NCBI GenBank assembly: GCA_024704765.1
Contig: JAKMXF010000343.1
Location: forward strand, 558,001-622,000
Length of the DNA stretch: 64,000 bases
Direction of reading: 5' to 3'
From: Oopsacas minuta
Taxonomy: Eukaryota > Porifera > Hexactinellida > Lyssacinosida > Leucopsacidae
A program made the position numbers and the translations under genes. The notes below the pieces were generated by a model, which was given only the letters and a program-made list of their open reading frames with translations, did not search any database and was not told the origin of the DNA. Shown in pieces: positions 34,502-46,490 of the stretch (positions are counted from its first letter, which is position 1; the number at the start of each line of letters is the position of its first letter).

Positions 34502-36108
34502 GAATATTTATCGTAATTATTGTGTGAAAATACTTTACGAACTACATAAGTATATTATTCTTAGATTATAGTGTGTGCATTATATTTCACTGAGATAGCT
34601 AGATGCAGATATTAGATTTCTTAGTGTATTAGATTTGTGAAGATTATCTTGATTTTTCTTGTTTGAGTTATGTATCTTGTTATTTGGTTATATTAGTTCC
34701 CCCTTCGTAGTCATTTTAATTAATTCAATAACTTCACTGATCCGGGCACCATTTCCACGTAATTCGAAATTGATTGGACAATTGTCATCTAATATATATC
34801 CCTTATAATAGAGTTATCTTGAGTTGTAATTTATGTCAAAACACGAAAAAAATAGATTTAATAATTCAAATGCATCTCGATAATTTAGACAAAATATATA
34901 TTTTGGATTTACCATACAGTTATTGTCATTTCTGAAATCGGAGTACCCTTTGATATAATTGAAATTCATAATCCTGAATACAATAACCATATTTTGAAAA
35001 GTGAAATAAATCGAATATTTAATCAATAAAGATTTCGGTATAGCTATATCTAGGTGTCCATAGTAACTGAGGGACTTGTTCTGCGAATTTAGGGATTAAA
35101 TTCCATAAATTTTTGTGGCTTAGCTGGTGAGCCCCTTTTAGTCAGGCCCTTCGCCGTGGGGAGCACAGGGAGCAATGTTGCCCCACCTGTATGGTAAAAA
35201 TCCTTGACCCTGGAACAATGTCCCCTGGCAACTCGTATCCGGTTCAGGCCAAATCCTCCAAACAGGATAATCACACCTAATATAGAATGATCGTCAAATT
35301 GTACTATTTGAGTATTATGATATAGATATATTTAGACACAAGTATATGGCATATATGTTATTGGATTGTTTTGTAAGATCAACTCCCTGTGTTGTTGTTT
35401 AGAGCAAGTCTGTATGTATATTTGAAATTTGGTAAATTTGTTTATTTGTGTTTTGTATTACTAAGTATCCTGAGAGGAGTCACTCTCTAAGCCGGGATGC
35501 CAACCTCTTAAAGCCAAAAAGCGGGAGGCCTTTACCATTTTGGTGGGAGGTTGACCAAAAAAGCGGAGTCTCAAATATGTGCTATTATATTCATTTATCC
35601 ATTTATAATAGAACGATAAAATACCATTATTTATTCTGTTTGGATATCTACAATTATGATACTCCTCTTTATATAGTTTTACCTATTAAATTTCTCCCTC
35701 ATACCTTCATGGTATACGAGTGTGAAGTTAGTAGCGAGCTAACAGCGAGAAATCGAGCACACTTTGAATCGTTATAATTCTGTTACCATGGGGTGTAGAG
35801 AGGTCTCATATGATGAACTAAAGGTAGATTGTTATATTTTGCATTTTCTACTAATTTGTATTTATTAATATATATTCTGATTCAAGATGTTTTAGTGATG
35901 TGAAACCATACTTTTTGCTGTATTACTTTACTTGATTGCAATATCAGTTTAATGAAACTTGCGGGCATCTGCGCAAAGTCTCTGATGATGAATTGATAAT
36001 GATAATAATCATTTCTACCATATTAGGATATCTTGTATTTGAGTGAATTTCTATATTATTATTATCTTATATTTTTGGACTTAATTCAGCGTATTTTAAA
36101 TTGCTTCA
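34502..36108 (+). other. 3' flank of gene B
   Basis: Colinear with 48283-49882 and 62687-64000. AATAAA at 35005 and 35025 are candidate poly(A) signals. Around 35090-35275 and 35480-35560 are GC-richer repeat blocks with GGGAGCAATGTTGCCCC-like hairpins. No gene was recognised. Confidence 0.55.
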
Positions 36109-37206
36109 TTGATTTTTCATTTTCCAAAAATCTCAATTATTTGGTTTGGTATGAAGTTACCTAATAACAGATTGTCATTTTGCAAATGTCGTAAACCAAG
36201 TTGTTCACTTCCTTCTTCTTCTTCACATCATATTTCCATATTCATCTATCGTATAATATTGGTCTTAATCAACATAATTATCAGTAGTGCGGAGATGTCG
36301 AGCTATATCCTGTACCAAGACAATCAGGTAATATATACTGAATTTCAATATTCACACACATTGATACGAATCAATATATTATCCTATGTAATTTTGAATC
36401 AGCATATTATAATCGATTTTTTGTCGAACTTTGATCGAAAAATGTCGAATCTTGATCGAAAAACAAGAACTTTGATCGAAAAGTGAGAACTTTGATAGAA
36501 ATGGAGAAATAAAACAAAAAAATCCAACGATCCGCCATTTACAAACTTTTAAAATAATCAATCCAACAAAACTCCATCTATGGTATTGATTCATTTGTGA
36601 CTGCAAATTTCGTCCAGATAATTACGCAGACTTATCACTGCAAACTCACTCAATAGATTCTTCAGACAATCGTGAGTCAAATCAATTTAGTTAACCCAGA
36701 GCGAATGGTTATTTCTCTGCCCATTAGATAAGGCAGTTTCACTACATAGTGAATGGACAAATGTTTTTACCACTAATTTGTCGACTGTTTTCCCATATTG
36801 TGTCCTGATATTTTTGTATAATCGCATCAACCTCAATTGCCCTCGAAGGCAAATGTCATTATTTTGTCGCCTAGGCCAAATGCAAATTTGCAAGTTGTAT
36901 CAATCTAAGAATCACCATAGATTGTCTACCCAATTTTGCAGTTGAAAATCTAACGGTTACAGTTAATGTCATAGGAACACATTCAAGTCAACATTTCAAC
37001 AATGAAACATCCTATAGTAGACAATTATCAGGACAAGCCAGAGAAATAGTTGCAAAAGAGTTACAATATAATTTGCCAAGTAAGTATCATTATGAGCAGT
37101 TTGATAATACTTCTAAATTAACAATTGCGTCACATGGATGTATAAACTACCAAAAATCTGCCGAGGTGATTCGAAAAATTAAGTCTGAACAAGCATCCAA
37201 ATGTAG
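36109..37206 (+). mobile_element. MULE-like DNA transposon relic, truncated
   Basis: Relative of 46491-48282 on the opposite strand. It keeps the N-terminal portion with several frameshifts (a CGDVELYP piece near 36287, out of frame) and ends at 37206, before the catalytic part, where the right palindrome arm begins. Confidence 0.6.
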
Positions 37207-37805
37207 AATTACAAGATATAACTAAAGAGCATGAATAATATCAGCTAATATACACAGAAATCTAATAAACTGAGAATATCTAAATCTAAAGCAAACTATC
37301 TCAATAAAATCTAAGGCACACATTATAATTATAATCTACGAATATTAAAATGTACGAGCCTTTGGCTCGTCGCTTCATGATGAACTCGGCGCATTGCGCC
37401 TCGAGGTATTTTACGGACAAACAAACAGACAAACAACAATTGAGATTTAATAATATTGATGTTGTTCACAATATTCAGACTCAGCATACCCGATTACCCC
37501 AGTATAGTCATTGAAAGTATAATTCTACTACCTCAATTTGGAAGTTTGTTTACAGTATATTCATGAACACAACAATAATTTTACATATGAGAAACTTGAA
37601 ATGCGAATTTCTTGCTCAGCGTGCTTAGTTACCCCTGGATAGCCGTTGAGAGGAAGCCTGTGCGTATATTTTGAGATTTGGGTAATTTGTTTACTTTATA
37701 TTCATATATACAACAATAAATTTATATATGATTAATCCAAAAGTGTGAAAATCGGATTAAGTACTTTCGATATATTTAGTGAAGTTTTATTGAATTCTAT
37801 TTTTA

Positions 37806-39077
37806 TTGAAAACATCTGTTCATGGTGGACAATATACAATTCATAATTATTTCTCGGTACAAGAACCGTCTCCAGTTATATCTTCATTTCAAGCCCCAAC
37901 ATCTCAGCAAGAATCTCTGATCTCTCTTGAGTTACAAACAGGTTCAATTCTAAATGAGTGTTCTCAAGTTTCAAACTGTAATGTGGGAAACACAAGCAGT
38001 CTGATTGCTTGTGGCCTAGGTGAAATAAAGTATGGTCATTATGGAAAGATTCTACAGTCTAACTAGATTTGTTGAAACAGATACAGACGGAATAATACAA
38101 AAAGGCGTAATTCTGACATGAAATGAGATGGGGTTAACTTCAAAATTGTTAGCCCTTGGTGAAGATGGAGCTGCGGTCATGAGTGGGCAGCATTCGGTGT
38201 AATCGCAAAAATTCAAGAAATATACCCGGAAACGATCTATATACACTGTGCTGTTCACCGTTAAATTTGTGGTAACTGCATATTTTAAGCAAATCAAATC
38301 TGCAAATTCAATTATTAATACATAGAAATCGCTTCAAATATTTTCAATGTATCAAAAAATATAGAGCTATTCGGAAAAATACACAAAGAATATATCCTAA
38401 CCAAAAAGTAATGGTTGCATCGCAAATTACCGAAGTTTGGTGATCTTGCAAATTTTTGGAATGCATACCATATTGAAAAGAATTCAGTCTGTGTTAGTTA
38501 CTCTTAAAGAAATTGAGCAATCTCATTCTACACTACAAGACACAGCAGTAAGACTTCATCACAAGATGTATTCTGGTAACTTTGTAATCTCTTTGGTGTT
38601 TTTAGGTGAGGTGTAGGTGTATAACTTCATCGGTTGATCCCAATACATACGTTTAGTTATAGTTTATACCAAATACTAAAATACCAATATTTAATTTGTT
38701 GAATATATCACCTTCTCTAATGAATACACTATTGCGTTGAATATATTGGGGCGCTTGAGCGCCCCAATGAGAGCTATACCAAACTCTCGGAGAAGTTAAC
38801 TGAGAGGGTTCAATTACCTCTACTGGCGGCTGTGGTCGACAAAGAGCAGAACGAGCAAATCCGAGATGTGCGGAGACGTTGTTCCACTGTTGGTGGAACA
38901 ACGTCTCCAATCTCAGAATTCATTGCCGAGCCAGAAACAGAAGAACCACCCAAAAATATCGTTCTTTGGTTCTATGCGGAACAACTTCCAACCTGTAATG
39001 CATATTGGGGGTGCAACGCTCGACTTGCAGCAATAGTACGATATGTATATCAATTGTGGAGTTGCATCAGATTATGA
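37806..39077 (+). pseudogene. Decayed hAT/ZMYM-like transposase (right arm)
   Basis: Mirror of 22895-24520. The first 86 codons (37806-38066) are open here. The GEDGAAVMSGQHS stretch near 38155 is followed by a frameshift at about 38200. The terminal piece at 38832-39077 matches the left arm's 22895-23278 frame but is shortened. The two copies carry different breaks, so decay continued after duplication. Confidence 0.65.
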
Positions 39078-39402
39078 TGAAGAAGATCCCCTGACTTATT
39101 GGGTCACAGTCCAACACCCTAAAATTATGGATCCACCACTGGGCATGCTCCTGGTAAACCCATGAAACACCTTGCCTATCGTCCGGCCCCCTGGATACTT
39201 CGCGCCCTCCTAGCGATGTCCCTGGAAGGAGCACACATTTCCCCTGGACGCCAGAGTTTTGTATCGCTCGCCCATTTCAAAGTTAGATTCCTGTCATCAT
39301 ACGCTTATCTATTCGTTGCACACATTTCAGTATAATATCTAAATTTTTCGTCTCAGAGTGCAATCACTAATAATATACATATTTATGCATGTCATACAGC
39401 AA

Positions 39403-39474
39403 CAAGGCCGTAGACAACTTTCAAACCTGAGGGAGGCTTTAGCCCCCAAGTCCACAACTTTGTCTACGGCCTTG
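39403..39474. mobile_element. Fold-back element, right-arm copy
   Basis: 72-base copy with intact CAAGGCCGTAGACAA ends. Confidence 0.75.
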
Positions 39475-39570
39475 AACTATATACTATTAAATACTATGAA
39501 TTAATGTTTATCTAGCATTTGGGATCACTGGACGAATAGACATTATGCTAATTCACGAACTAGAACGTAG

Positions 39571-42500
39571 AGCTGATTATTTTGGTATTATTATTGTATA
39601 AGTAATACTATAACATTTGATCATTTTGTAGCGGTTAACAAGTGGACATTATTGCTCTGCCAAAATAATAAGTTGAGGGGTTTGGACATTTGAAAGCTTA
39701 GATAAAGAATGCGGAGAAATCATTAATATATTAGCATAATTTCTAATAATCTATCTGTAACACCGCCCACGTATCAAGTATCACTTAGATTTATAGTTGT
39801 GTTGGAAATGGATTACAGATTGGATTGGATCCATTCGGACAAGGGCACAAATATATAAGCCTCCTCGATGTGTAGCTAACCCATGAAAAATGTGAATTTT
39901 AGATTTCCATCAGAATTAGCATGTATCTGTTCATAGGTAAATAACCTCCAACCAGAGGTGTCGTATCTTATCTTCATTTGGAAATACTAAAATTATTTTG
40001 GAAAGAATTGAGCTTTCTATAAAACACAAGAAAATAGAGAATATAAGGTTGTGTATTAATCCTTTGGGTAACTCAATAGTTCATGTATCGAGGGAATGTA
40101 TTTGCTTTATCTGGAAGGTCCTATTTACAGTAGAACTTCTATAAATAGGGGAGGTTGGGCCAGCGAATCTTTTGATAACCCCCACTCCCATTTAGAATTT
40201 CAAATGTCCTTTAACCAGAGATTTTTTAGTCATATGTATAGCCACTTCTTCCAACGACTGTTTTTTCAATGATATTTGATTACTATAATTGCTCTTGTTG
40301 GTTGAATATTCAAATTTGTACGAAACTTTTTCTGATAAATCAAAAATTTCAATCAATCAACCGATAAATAAGTGTATTTTCCAAATTTAGCATAAAAATT
40401 GATTATTCAAGAAAGTTTATAGTAGAATTCCCCACCATTAGAGGTGTTTCAATGGTGTAGGCATGATTATACGCCACTCCCGCTTATAAATGCAATGGGT
40501 ATTAATGAAGGTGGGCCAAAATTGCAGAGCCTTCGATAGCAAGACCGGGCCCCGGATTAAGTGATACGCGTGTTACATTTGAAGTAGACTAAGTAGTAAG
40601 TAGGGATTTGTAGAATAATCTGTTTTACAAAGGAGATAAGTATATGGCACATATGTCATTGAATTATTTTGTAAGATCAACCCCCTTTATAGCCGATGAG
40701 AGCAAGTAATTCTATAAATTTTGAGATCTTGCTAATTTGTTCACTTTATATTCATAAAAACAACAATAAATTTATATATCAACGGACAAACAAACAAATA
40801 ATGCCACATTGGGACTCAGCATACTCGATTAACCCAGGATAGTCTTTGAAAGCATGTTCTACCACAATTTTGAAATTTGTATATTTTATATTCATAAAAA
40901 CAATACTAAATTTAACATTAAAATTACATAAGAGAAACTTGAAAATGCGAAATTCGGATTCAGCGTACCTAGCATCTGGCGTAAACTTGGTGTGTGCGGC
41001 GGGTGCTAAGACACGGGGACGGCTGTGGTGCTATGCTGCCAAAGGTGTCTGGCATCCTAGCATTTTCAAACCGGACTAACCCCAGAAACTCAATTAAGTA
41101 GGTGGCGAGCGAAAAAATTTTCTCTTAGCAAAAATTAAGTCAAATAAGGTTTCCTATTTTTAGTGTCGGTTGTCATCCCAAGATTAAATCTTATCTGGCG
41201 TTGCTCATTCCTCATTACGAATTCATCAACAACCTGTGATTGGTCAAGTGTATCGACACTTGACCAATCTCAGCTTGTTGTTCTTGTACGCAGACAATGT
41301 GCACAAATGGTTAAGTTTGTTTTGACTCATCGTCATCCTTATGTAGTTCTTCAGGCTTCGGAGCACAGGAAAACTTCTTTAGGCTTCACAAGAGGTAGAT
41401 GGAAGAGTCAAATACATCCTAAGCAGAGTTGCTAAGTCTTGGAGGAGGTTGGCCAGGGTGCTGTTTCTTGTCATTTATTCAGAAAAATATATTACTAAGG
41501 AATGAACAAAGTGTCGTGGTACTCTGTGTGTTTTGAGGGAGTTTACGCCGGTGGTGCTTAGTTACTCCTGGGTAGCCGTTTAGAGGAAGCCGGTGCGTAT
41601 ATTTGAGATTGGGCTAATTTGTTTACTTTATATTCATAAAAACAACAATAAATTTACATATGATTAATCCAAAAGTGTGAAAATCGGATTCAGCATGTTG
41701 GATATATTTAGTGAAGTTTTATTGAATTCTATTTACTTCCTTGATAAACACGATAAATACAAAGTTATGAGGCAAATTCAAAAGTGCATACAGTAAATCC
41801 TTTCCTTGACAACGAACAAATAAACAAACAAACAACAATTGAGATTTAATTATATAGATTTCAATCTTATCATTAATTTACCAATTATATTTTAGTTTTA
41901 ATAAGAGCTAGACCGTCTATTTATAAACAGTGTAGGAATTGTCTGAATTGGTGTAGGACATAATCCTACATTCCTTGTAGAACATATTCCACGTTCCCCT
42001 GTTAATGTCCAATATCAAAGTTTTCAACATTTCTTTCATTTTGTTAGTGTAAACATTGGGTTCATATAAGTGGTACAGAATAGCGTGGATGGGGAGCACC
42101 CGTCACCAGAATTAATATACATATTATGAATCATAGAGGTATCCAAAGTCATGACAATACACTATAATCTGCTCAAATTGCAAATCGTAAAGTTTCGGGA
42201 AGCTTTACTCCCATTTCATATCATGTCATATTAAAATATTCCAAGCCAAATCATTATTAGTCAGTTAAGGGAATATATTTAAGGATTCGAATTTGTAACA
42301 GGTTGCATATCTATTTATGTGTACTTGTATGCTGTAGTATTCCTATCTGCACAATGAGTTTATTACCTGCTGATCGTGATAATCATCATGTAAATAACTT
42401 TATAATCCATTAATTAATACATATAAAACTGCAATCAATTGATGTCTATTGTCAAATTATATTTTAATAAAGAACATCTTCGAGAAGCGAACATTTCTCT

Positions 42501-42577
42501 ATAACGGACAAAAGCCCAATGTGTCCGTTATTCGGACAACCTATTGTATATACTATAAAGTAGCTTAACCTAACAAT
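39571..42577. other. Right-arm intergenic region
   Basis: Mirrors the left arm's 17762-19660 and 21321-22395. Contains dispersed AT-rich repeats (40650-40960, 41560-41860) and the unassigned block 40970-41560, where 90 codons are open at 41163-41435. No intact gene was recognised. Confidence 0.5.
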
Positions 42578-44158
42578 TTATGAATATACTATACTAAGGG
42601 ATGCACAGCAGAATGAGAGAGCCCCAACAATACTGACAAATATTATAGTAATATTGTTAGAATACCAGCCTGAGAAGGATGTTCTAGCTTCTACATTGAA
42701 TAAGAATTCTCTTATTTTCCCAGTGATTGCTTTTTGTTTGTGTGTGATGTTTTGAATCTCTGAATCTGTTTCAATTATGTGTGAACTTTTGTTTGTGACT
42801 GTGAGTGATGATTCCTTTCTAAATTTCTCAAGTTCAATTCTGCATAAACGTTTCGATTGGATTTGAGAAGCACAAGGGATTAGAAACTGCAATATTAACG
42901 CAATTAAACCAGCTATCTTTAGTAATGCTACCAAATTTGATACGAACAAACTTCCTATTAATGGTATAAATGCTATAATCAACCGGAACAAAAGTTTCCC
43001 AAATCTATCCAACCTTGTGAAGCTACCCTGAGAAGTATCTCTACACATTACAACTAAGTATATATTGTTCGATATTGTGGTGACGAGTAGGGCATAGATT
43101 GACAGAACATCTAATGAAGGAAACAGTAAAATAAAGTATGATATCGTCCTCACGAATATGCTATTCGGAAAAGATACAAAATATGCCCAATTTAATGAAG
43201 CATTTTCATTCACCAAATGCAAGAAGGCAACTGATACGGTTAATCCTACAATTGCATATGCAAGCCATAAAGATATGAAAACCATGATATACATTGGTTT
43301 GAGATGATTCTTTGGTGTTATAGGATGTGACAAAGGAGATATACCGTGATTTAAGTTCAGAGCATATGCTATCACTGGAAGAGTAACCAACCACTTTTGA
43401 ATGTCAAACCTCAACAACAAATTTACTGTATTAGAATTTTCTCTTTGCAGTTGAGATGGAATTGGGTTGCTTGGGTTGTAAACGTTATATATGATAATAT
43501 AGATAGAGAAAATTGTGATTGAAAGGAAGGCTATATATCTCAAAATCGCGAATGTAGCCTGAATGTATTTCTGTTCATTCAACTCTAATGAAGACAGAAA
43601 CATCACCAATATACTGAATACTGATACACAAATCCTGTAAAAATTAACACAGCGTACTTCCATAGGGAAAAAAGTTATCGAAAAATCATTTTGTCTACAT
43701 TCACCAAATATTGATGAGTTAATATGTATGTTTATGGACCATGCAGTAGCTGCTACCGCTGAATAACTCCAGAGAGTTATAGCGATAAATAACGTTAGAA
43801 TTAGGAGATTGAGGATCTTACCAGGGAGACCAAATAGTACTTCACCTATTTCTGTCAGCTCAAACTTTCGTGTTTCTGAGATTTCATAATAGCACCCATT
43901 TAGATATTCTTGTTGTATAAACTCACTTTCACTGCCTCGTATATGATGCAATGCATTCGTTCTAGCCATAGACTCCAACATCCATAATGATGTAATACAG
44001 GTAGTGATAGAAATAAGCGTTAAAGTTAAGAAACCAGGTATCACGCCTGCGTAATAGAAAGTGAATGGCAGACCTAGAAAGCCTGTGCCCATAATGAAGT
44101 TAATATGATAGAGATAACCGATTAGGGCGTTGAATTGAAGTGGATTTTCATTTTGCAT
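42578..44158 (-). CDS. Amino-acid transporter, AAAP (Aa_trans) family, copy 2
   Basis: Intronless 526-residue mirror copy of 16181-17761. The frame is fully open, with the GTGFLGLPFTFYYAGVIPG signature. Six residues differ: FGEC for FAEC, DFSIT for DFSLT, PITPK for PIAPK, RKES for RNES, KIREF for KIGEF and ASLSI for ASLNI. Two of these are charge changes near the polar segment before the last helix. The poly(A) hexamer of copy 1 is changed here, so the transcript end may differ. It points toward gene B, as does copy 1. Confidence 0.88.
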   Translation of the reverse strand: MQNENPLQFNALIGYLYHINFIMGTGFLGLPFTFYYAGVIPGFLTLTLISITTCITSLWMLESMARTNALHHIRGSESEFIQQEYLNGCYYEISETRKFELTEIGEVLFGLPGKILNLLILTLFIAITLWSYSAVAATAWSINIHINSSIFGECRQNDFSITFFPMEVRCVNFYRICVSVFSILVMFLSSLELNEQKYIQATFAILRYIAFLSITIFSIYIIIYNVYNPSNPIPSQLQRENSNTVNLLLRFDIQKWLVTLPVIAYALNLNHGISPLSHPITPKNHLKPMYIMVFISLWLAYAIVGLTVSVAFLHLVNENASLNWAYFVSFPNSIFVRTISYFILLFPSLDVLSIYALLVTTISNNIYLVVMCRDTSQGSFTRLDRFGKLLFRLIIAFIPLIGSLFVSNLVALLKIAGLIALILQFLIPCASQIQSKRLCRIELEKFRKESSLTVTNKSSHIIETDSEIQNITHKQKAITGKIREFLFNVEARTSFSGWYSNNITIIFVSIVGALSFCCASLSIVYS

Positions 44159-44630
44159 ATTTTTATAAATAGGAAATTCAATAATGCTTCATTTACTGTT
44201 TATATATTATTGGAAAGTATTCTGTCACGAGAGATTTTGGATAATTAACAGAACAAGAGTTCTGAATCCTTACAATAGGCAAGTTATATACAATACTGTA
44301 TACCCCATGATTGGAAACTATGTCTAGCAAGCTAATTCATTAGTTACTCAATGAATATATAGCTATACTAAACTCTATTAATCTGAATATTTATATTATT
44401 AAATTGTCATTTTTGTCTGTTTGTCAGTTGTCAAGGAAAGGATTTATGGAATGTTGTATTGAATTCGTAAATTTGTTGTTGATTTTATGAGTATAAAGTA
44501 AACAATTAGTTGAAATCTCATAATATAAGTAGAGACTTGCTCTTAACAGCTACAATGAGGTAAGTACACTGAATCCGAATATCTCATTTTAAGTTTATCA
44601 TACGTAAATTTATAGTTGTTATTATGAATA

Positions 44631-44924
44631 CAGTATAACCGCGTTAATCCGAACAGGTACGAAGGTTTATATAACTTTAGAAAACGTTCTAAAATGTTCA
44701 AAAATAACTAATTGTATCTAGGCGTAGTTCTACTTTGGGTAAATATATATTGCTATATTACGCATTTCTGCAACCTTTACATCGTTTGTAGAAATTTCGA
44801 AAAAATGTCCACTCTCTATGGTATAGTATTGTTCATATGCATATCGCTATACAAATTATTTCACTAATCCGAACGATTAATTTACAATTGGAACAGTGCT
44901 GTTTGGATTTGCGAGGATTTACTG
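44631..44924. mobile_element. Pogo/Tigger-like MITE, right-arm copy
   Basis: Mirror copy of 15415-15708 with both ends kept, so the insertion predates the arm duplication. Confidence 0.75.
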
Positions 44925-45034
44925 TTTACAGTAAATAAATTCATAAATAGTCTCACAAACTTGATTTCAACGAGTATTCTGAGGTAATGGAATACACTGA
45001 TTCCAAATATGATGGCGTCAACAAAGTATTGTGA

Positions 45035-45066
45035 ATGGTGTTGTTGTTGTTGTTGTTGTTGTTGTT
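45035..45066 (+). repeat. GTT microsatellite
   Basis: About nine to ten GTT units. The mirrored left-arm tract (15284-15303) has six to seven, so the length has changed since duplication. Confidence 0.8.
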
Positions 45067-45732
45067 AAGATGTATAAGGTATTTCAATAACAAATGAAAC
45101 CAGGATTCTAAGAACTTACGATAGTTTACTATAGTTTATTAACCACAGGACACAGAAGTTCAAATTATTTCTTTAACTAACCTTAATACATTATTGCATA
45201 GATATGCTATTAGTATTGACTATATTAAACACCTGGCATAGTAGATATAACGCCTAATAACAAAATTAATAGGAAAGAACATTTCACTACAAGACATAAA
45301 AACTCAATACTAGATAAAACTCGTAGAGTAGAATTCAGATAAGACGTACCCTAGTTTAGACGAACTAAGTTTTATTCCCGAGGCCGTACGTCTTATACGA
45401 GTTCTATAGTATTTAGTATCAACAACCTAATAAATAAATATGTAAGTATTCTTACCTAGTACTAGATTCTGATCCCTAGAATATTAGGTTTTGAAACCAC
45501 TCCCCAGTTTATCAGGGGCATTGCCCCTTATGCCTCCCTTCGCGACCTGGCATGAATCACCAGTTTAAATATGCTCTGAATAGGGGAATACAGTATTATC
45601 ATCGCTAAATCTCAATTAATAGAAACCAAGGTTGCAACCGAATATCAGTATTCGGTTAGACTACTATTCATGGATACTGATATTCGTTTCGAGCGGTTTC
45701 AACCTTGATAGGAACACAAATAATAAGAGATA

Positions 45733-46282
45733 AGATGACAAAAGAATGGCAACAATATTTTGGGATAGGGAAGGAATTATACACTTCGACTGGTTGCCTG
45801 AGAAGACCACCATAAACAGTGAGTATTACGTTGATGAATTGAAAGAATTGCGTCAAGCGATTAAACATGAGAGGAGAGGCAAGTTGACACGTGGCGTATT
45901 GCTGCAACATGACAACGCAAGGCCCCATGTAAGCTCCAAGACAATGGCTTCAATTGACGACTTAGGATTCGAATGCCTTCCTCATCCCTCGTATAGTACA
46001 GAACTGGCTCTCAGCGACTACTGGCTGTTTGGAGAGACGAAGAGACCCTTTCGAGGGAAGAGATTTGAGGATTTCAAACGGCTGGAGTACGAAATACAAC
46101 AGTGGGAAAAAGGGACCCCTAAAGAATTCTATACCACTGGGCTGGAAAAGTTACCAGAACGATGGAAACGATGTATAAAGTTAAAGGGGGAATTTATTGA
46201 AACATTTGATAATCAATTATGATAAGTATAGGTTTACTATATAAATTATGAAAAAAAGTATCATTTTATTGAACAACCCTTG
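45733..46282 (+). mobile_element. Mariner relic, uninterrupted copy
   Basis: Transposase C-terminal half open for 158 codons (45746-46222): FWDREGI, TINSEYYVDEL, HDNARPH, LALSDYWLF and a normal end FDNQL. Spacing is DD34D, but the L-A-x-S-D motif reads LALSD where the left copy has LAPSD. The 5' half is missing. The 3' end AACAACCCTTG abuts TA at 46283. It lacks the hAT insertion found at the mirrored site. Confidence 0.88.
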
Positions 46283-46490
46283 TATGAAAATAAAGTAATC
46301 AAATTATCCAAATCTCAAAATATGAGCACAGGCTTCCTCTAAACGGCTATCCAGGAGTAACTAAGTACGCTGAGCCAGAAATTCGCATTTTAAGTTCCCC
46401 ATATGTAAATTTATTGTTGTTTTTACGAAAATAAAGTAAACAAATTTCAAAATTGAGGTGGTAGAATCATACTTTCAACGACTATACTGG

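Larger units (their letters stand above)
37207..46490 (-). repeat. Right arm of large inverted repeat (palindrome 1)
   Basis: Reverse-complement partner of 13108-25034. At its inner end it abuts a truncated MULE-like relic (identity with 46491-48282 stops at 37206). At its outer end it stops within the dispersed repeat just after ACTATACTGGG. Confidence 0.93.

Noticed and set aside
41163-41435. 90-codon open stretch in the right arm as a gene.
   Set aside because: The mirrored left-arm sequence is open in different frames and has indels, which fits decay rather than coding constraint.
13108-46490. Treating the two arms as allelic haplotypes joined in assembly.
   Set aside because: The arms are inverted, have different flanks and differ by a precise hAT insertion. 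This is not excluded without reads, so it is kept as a caveat.
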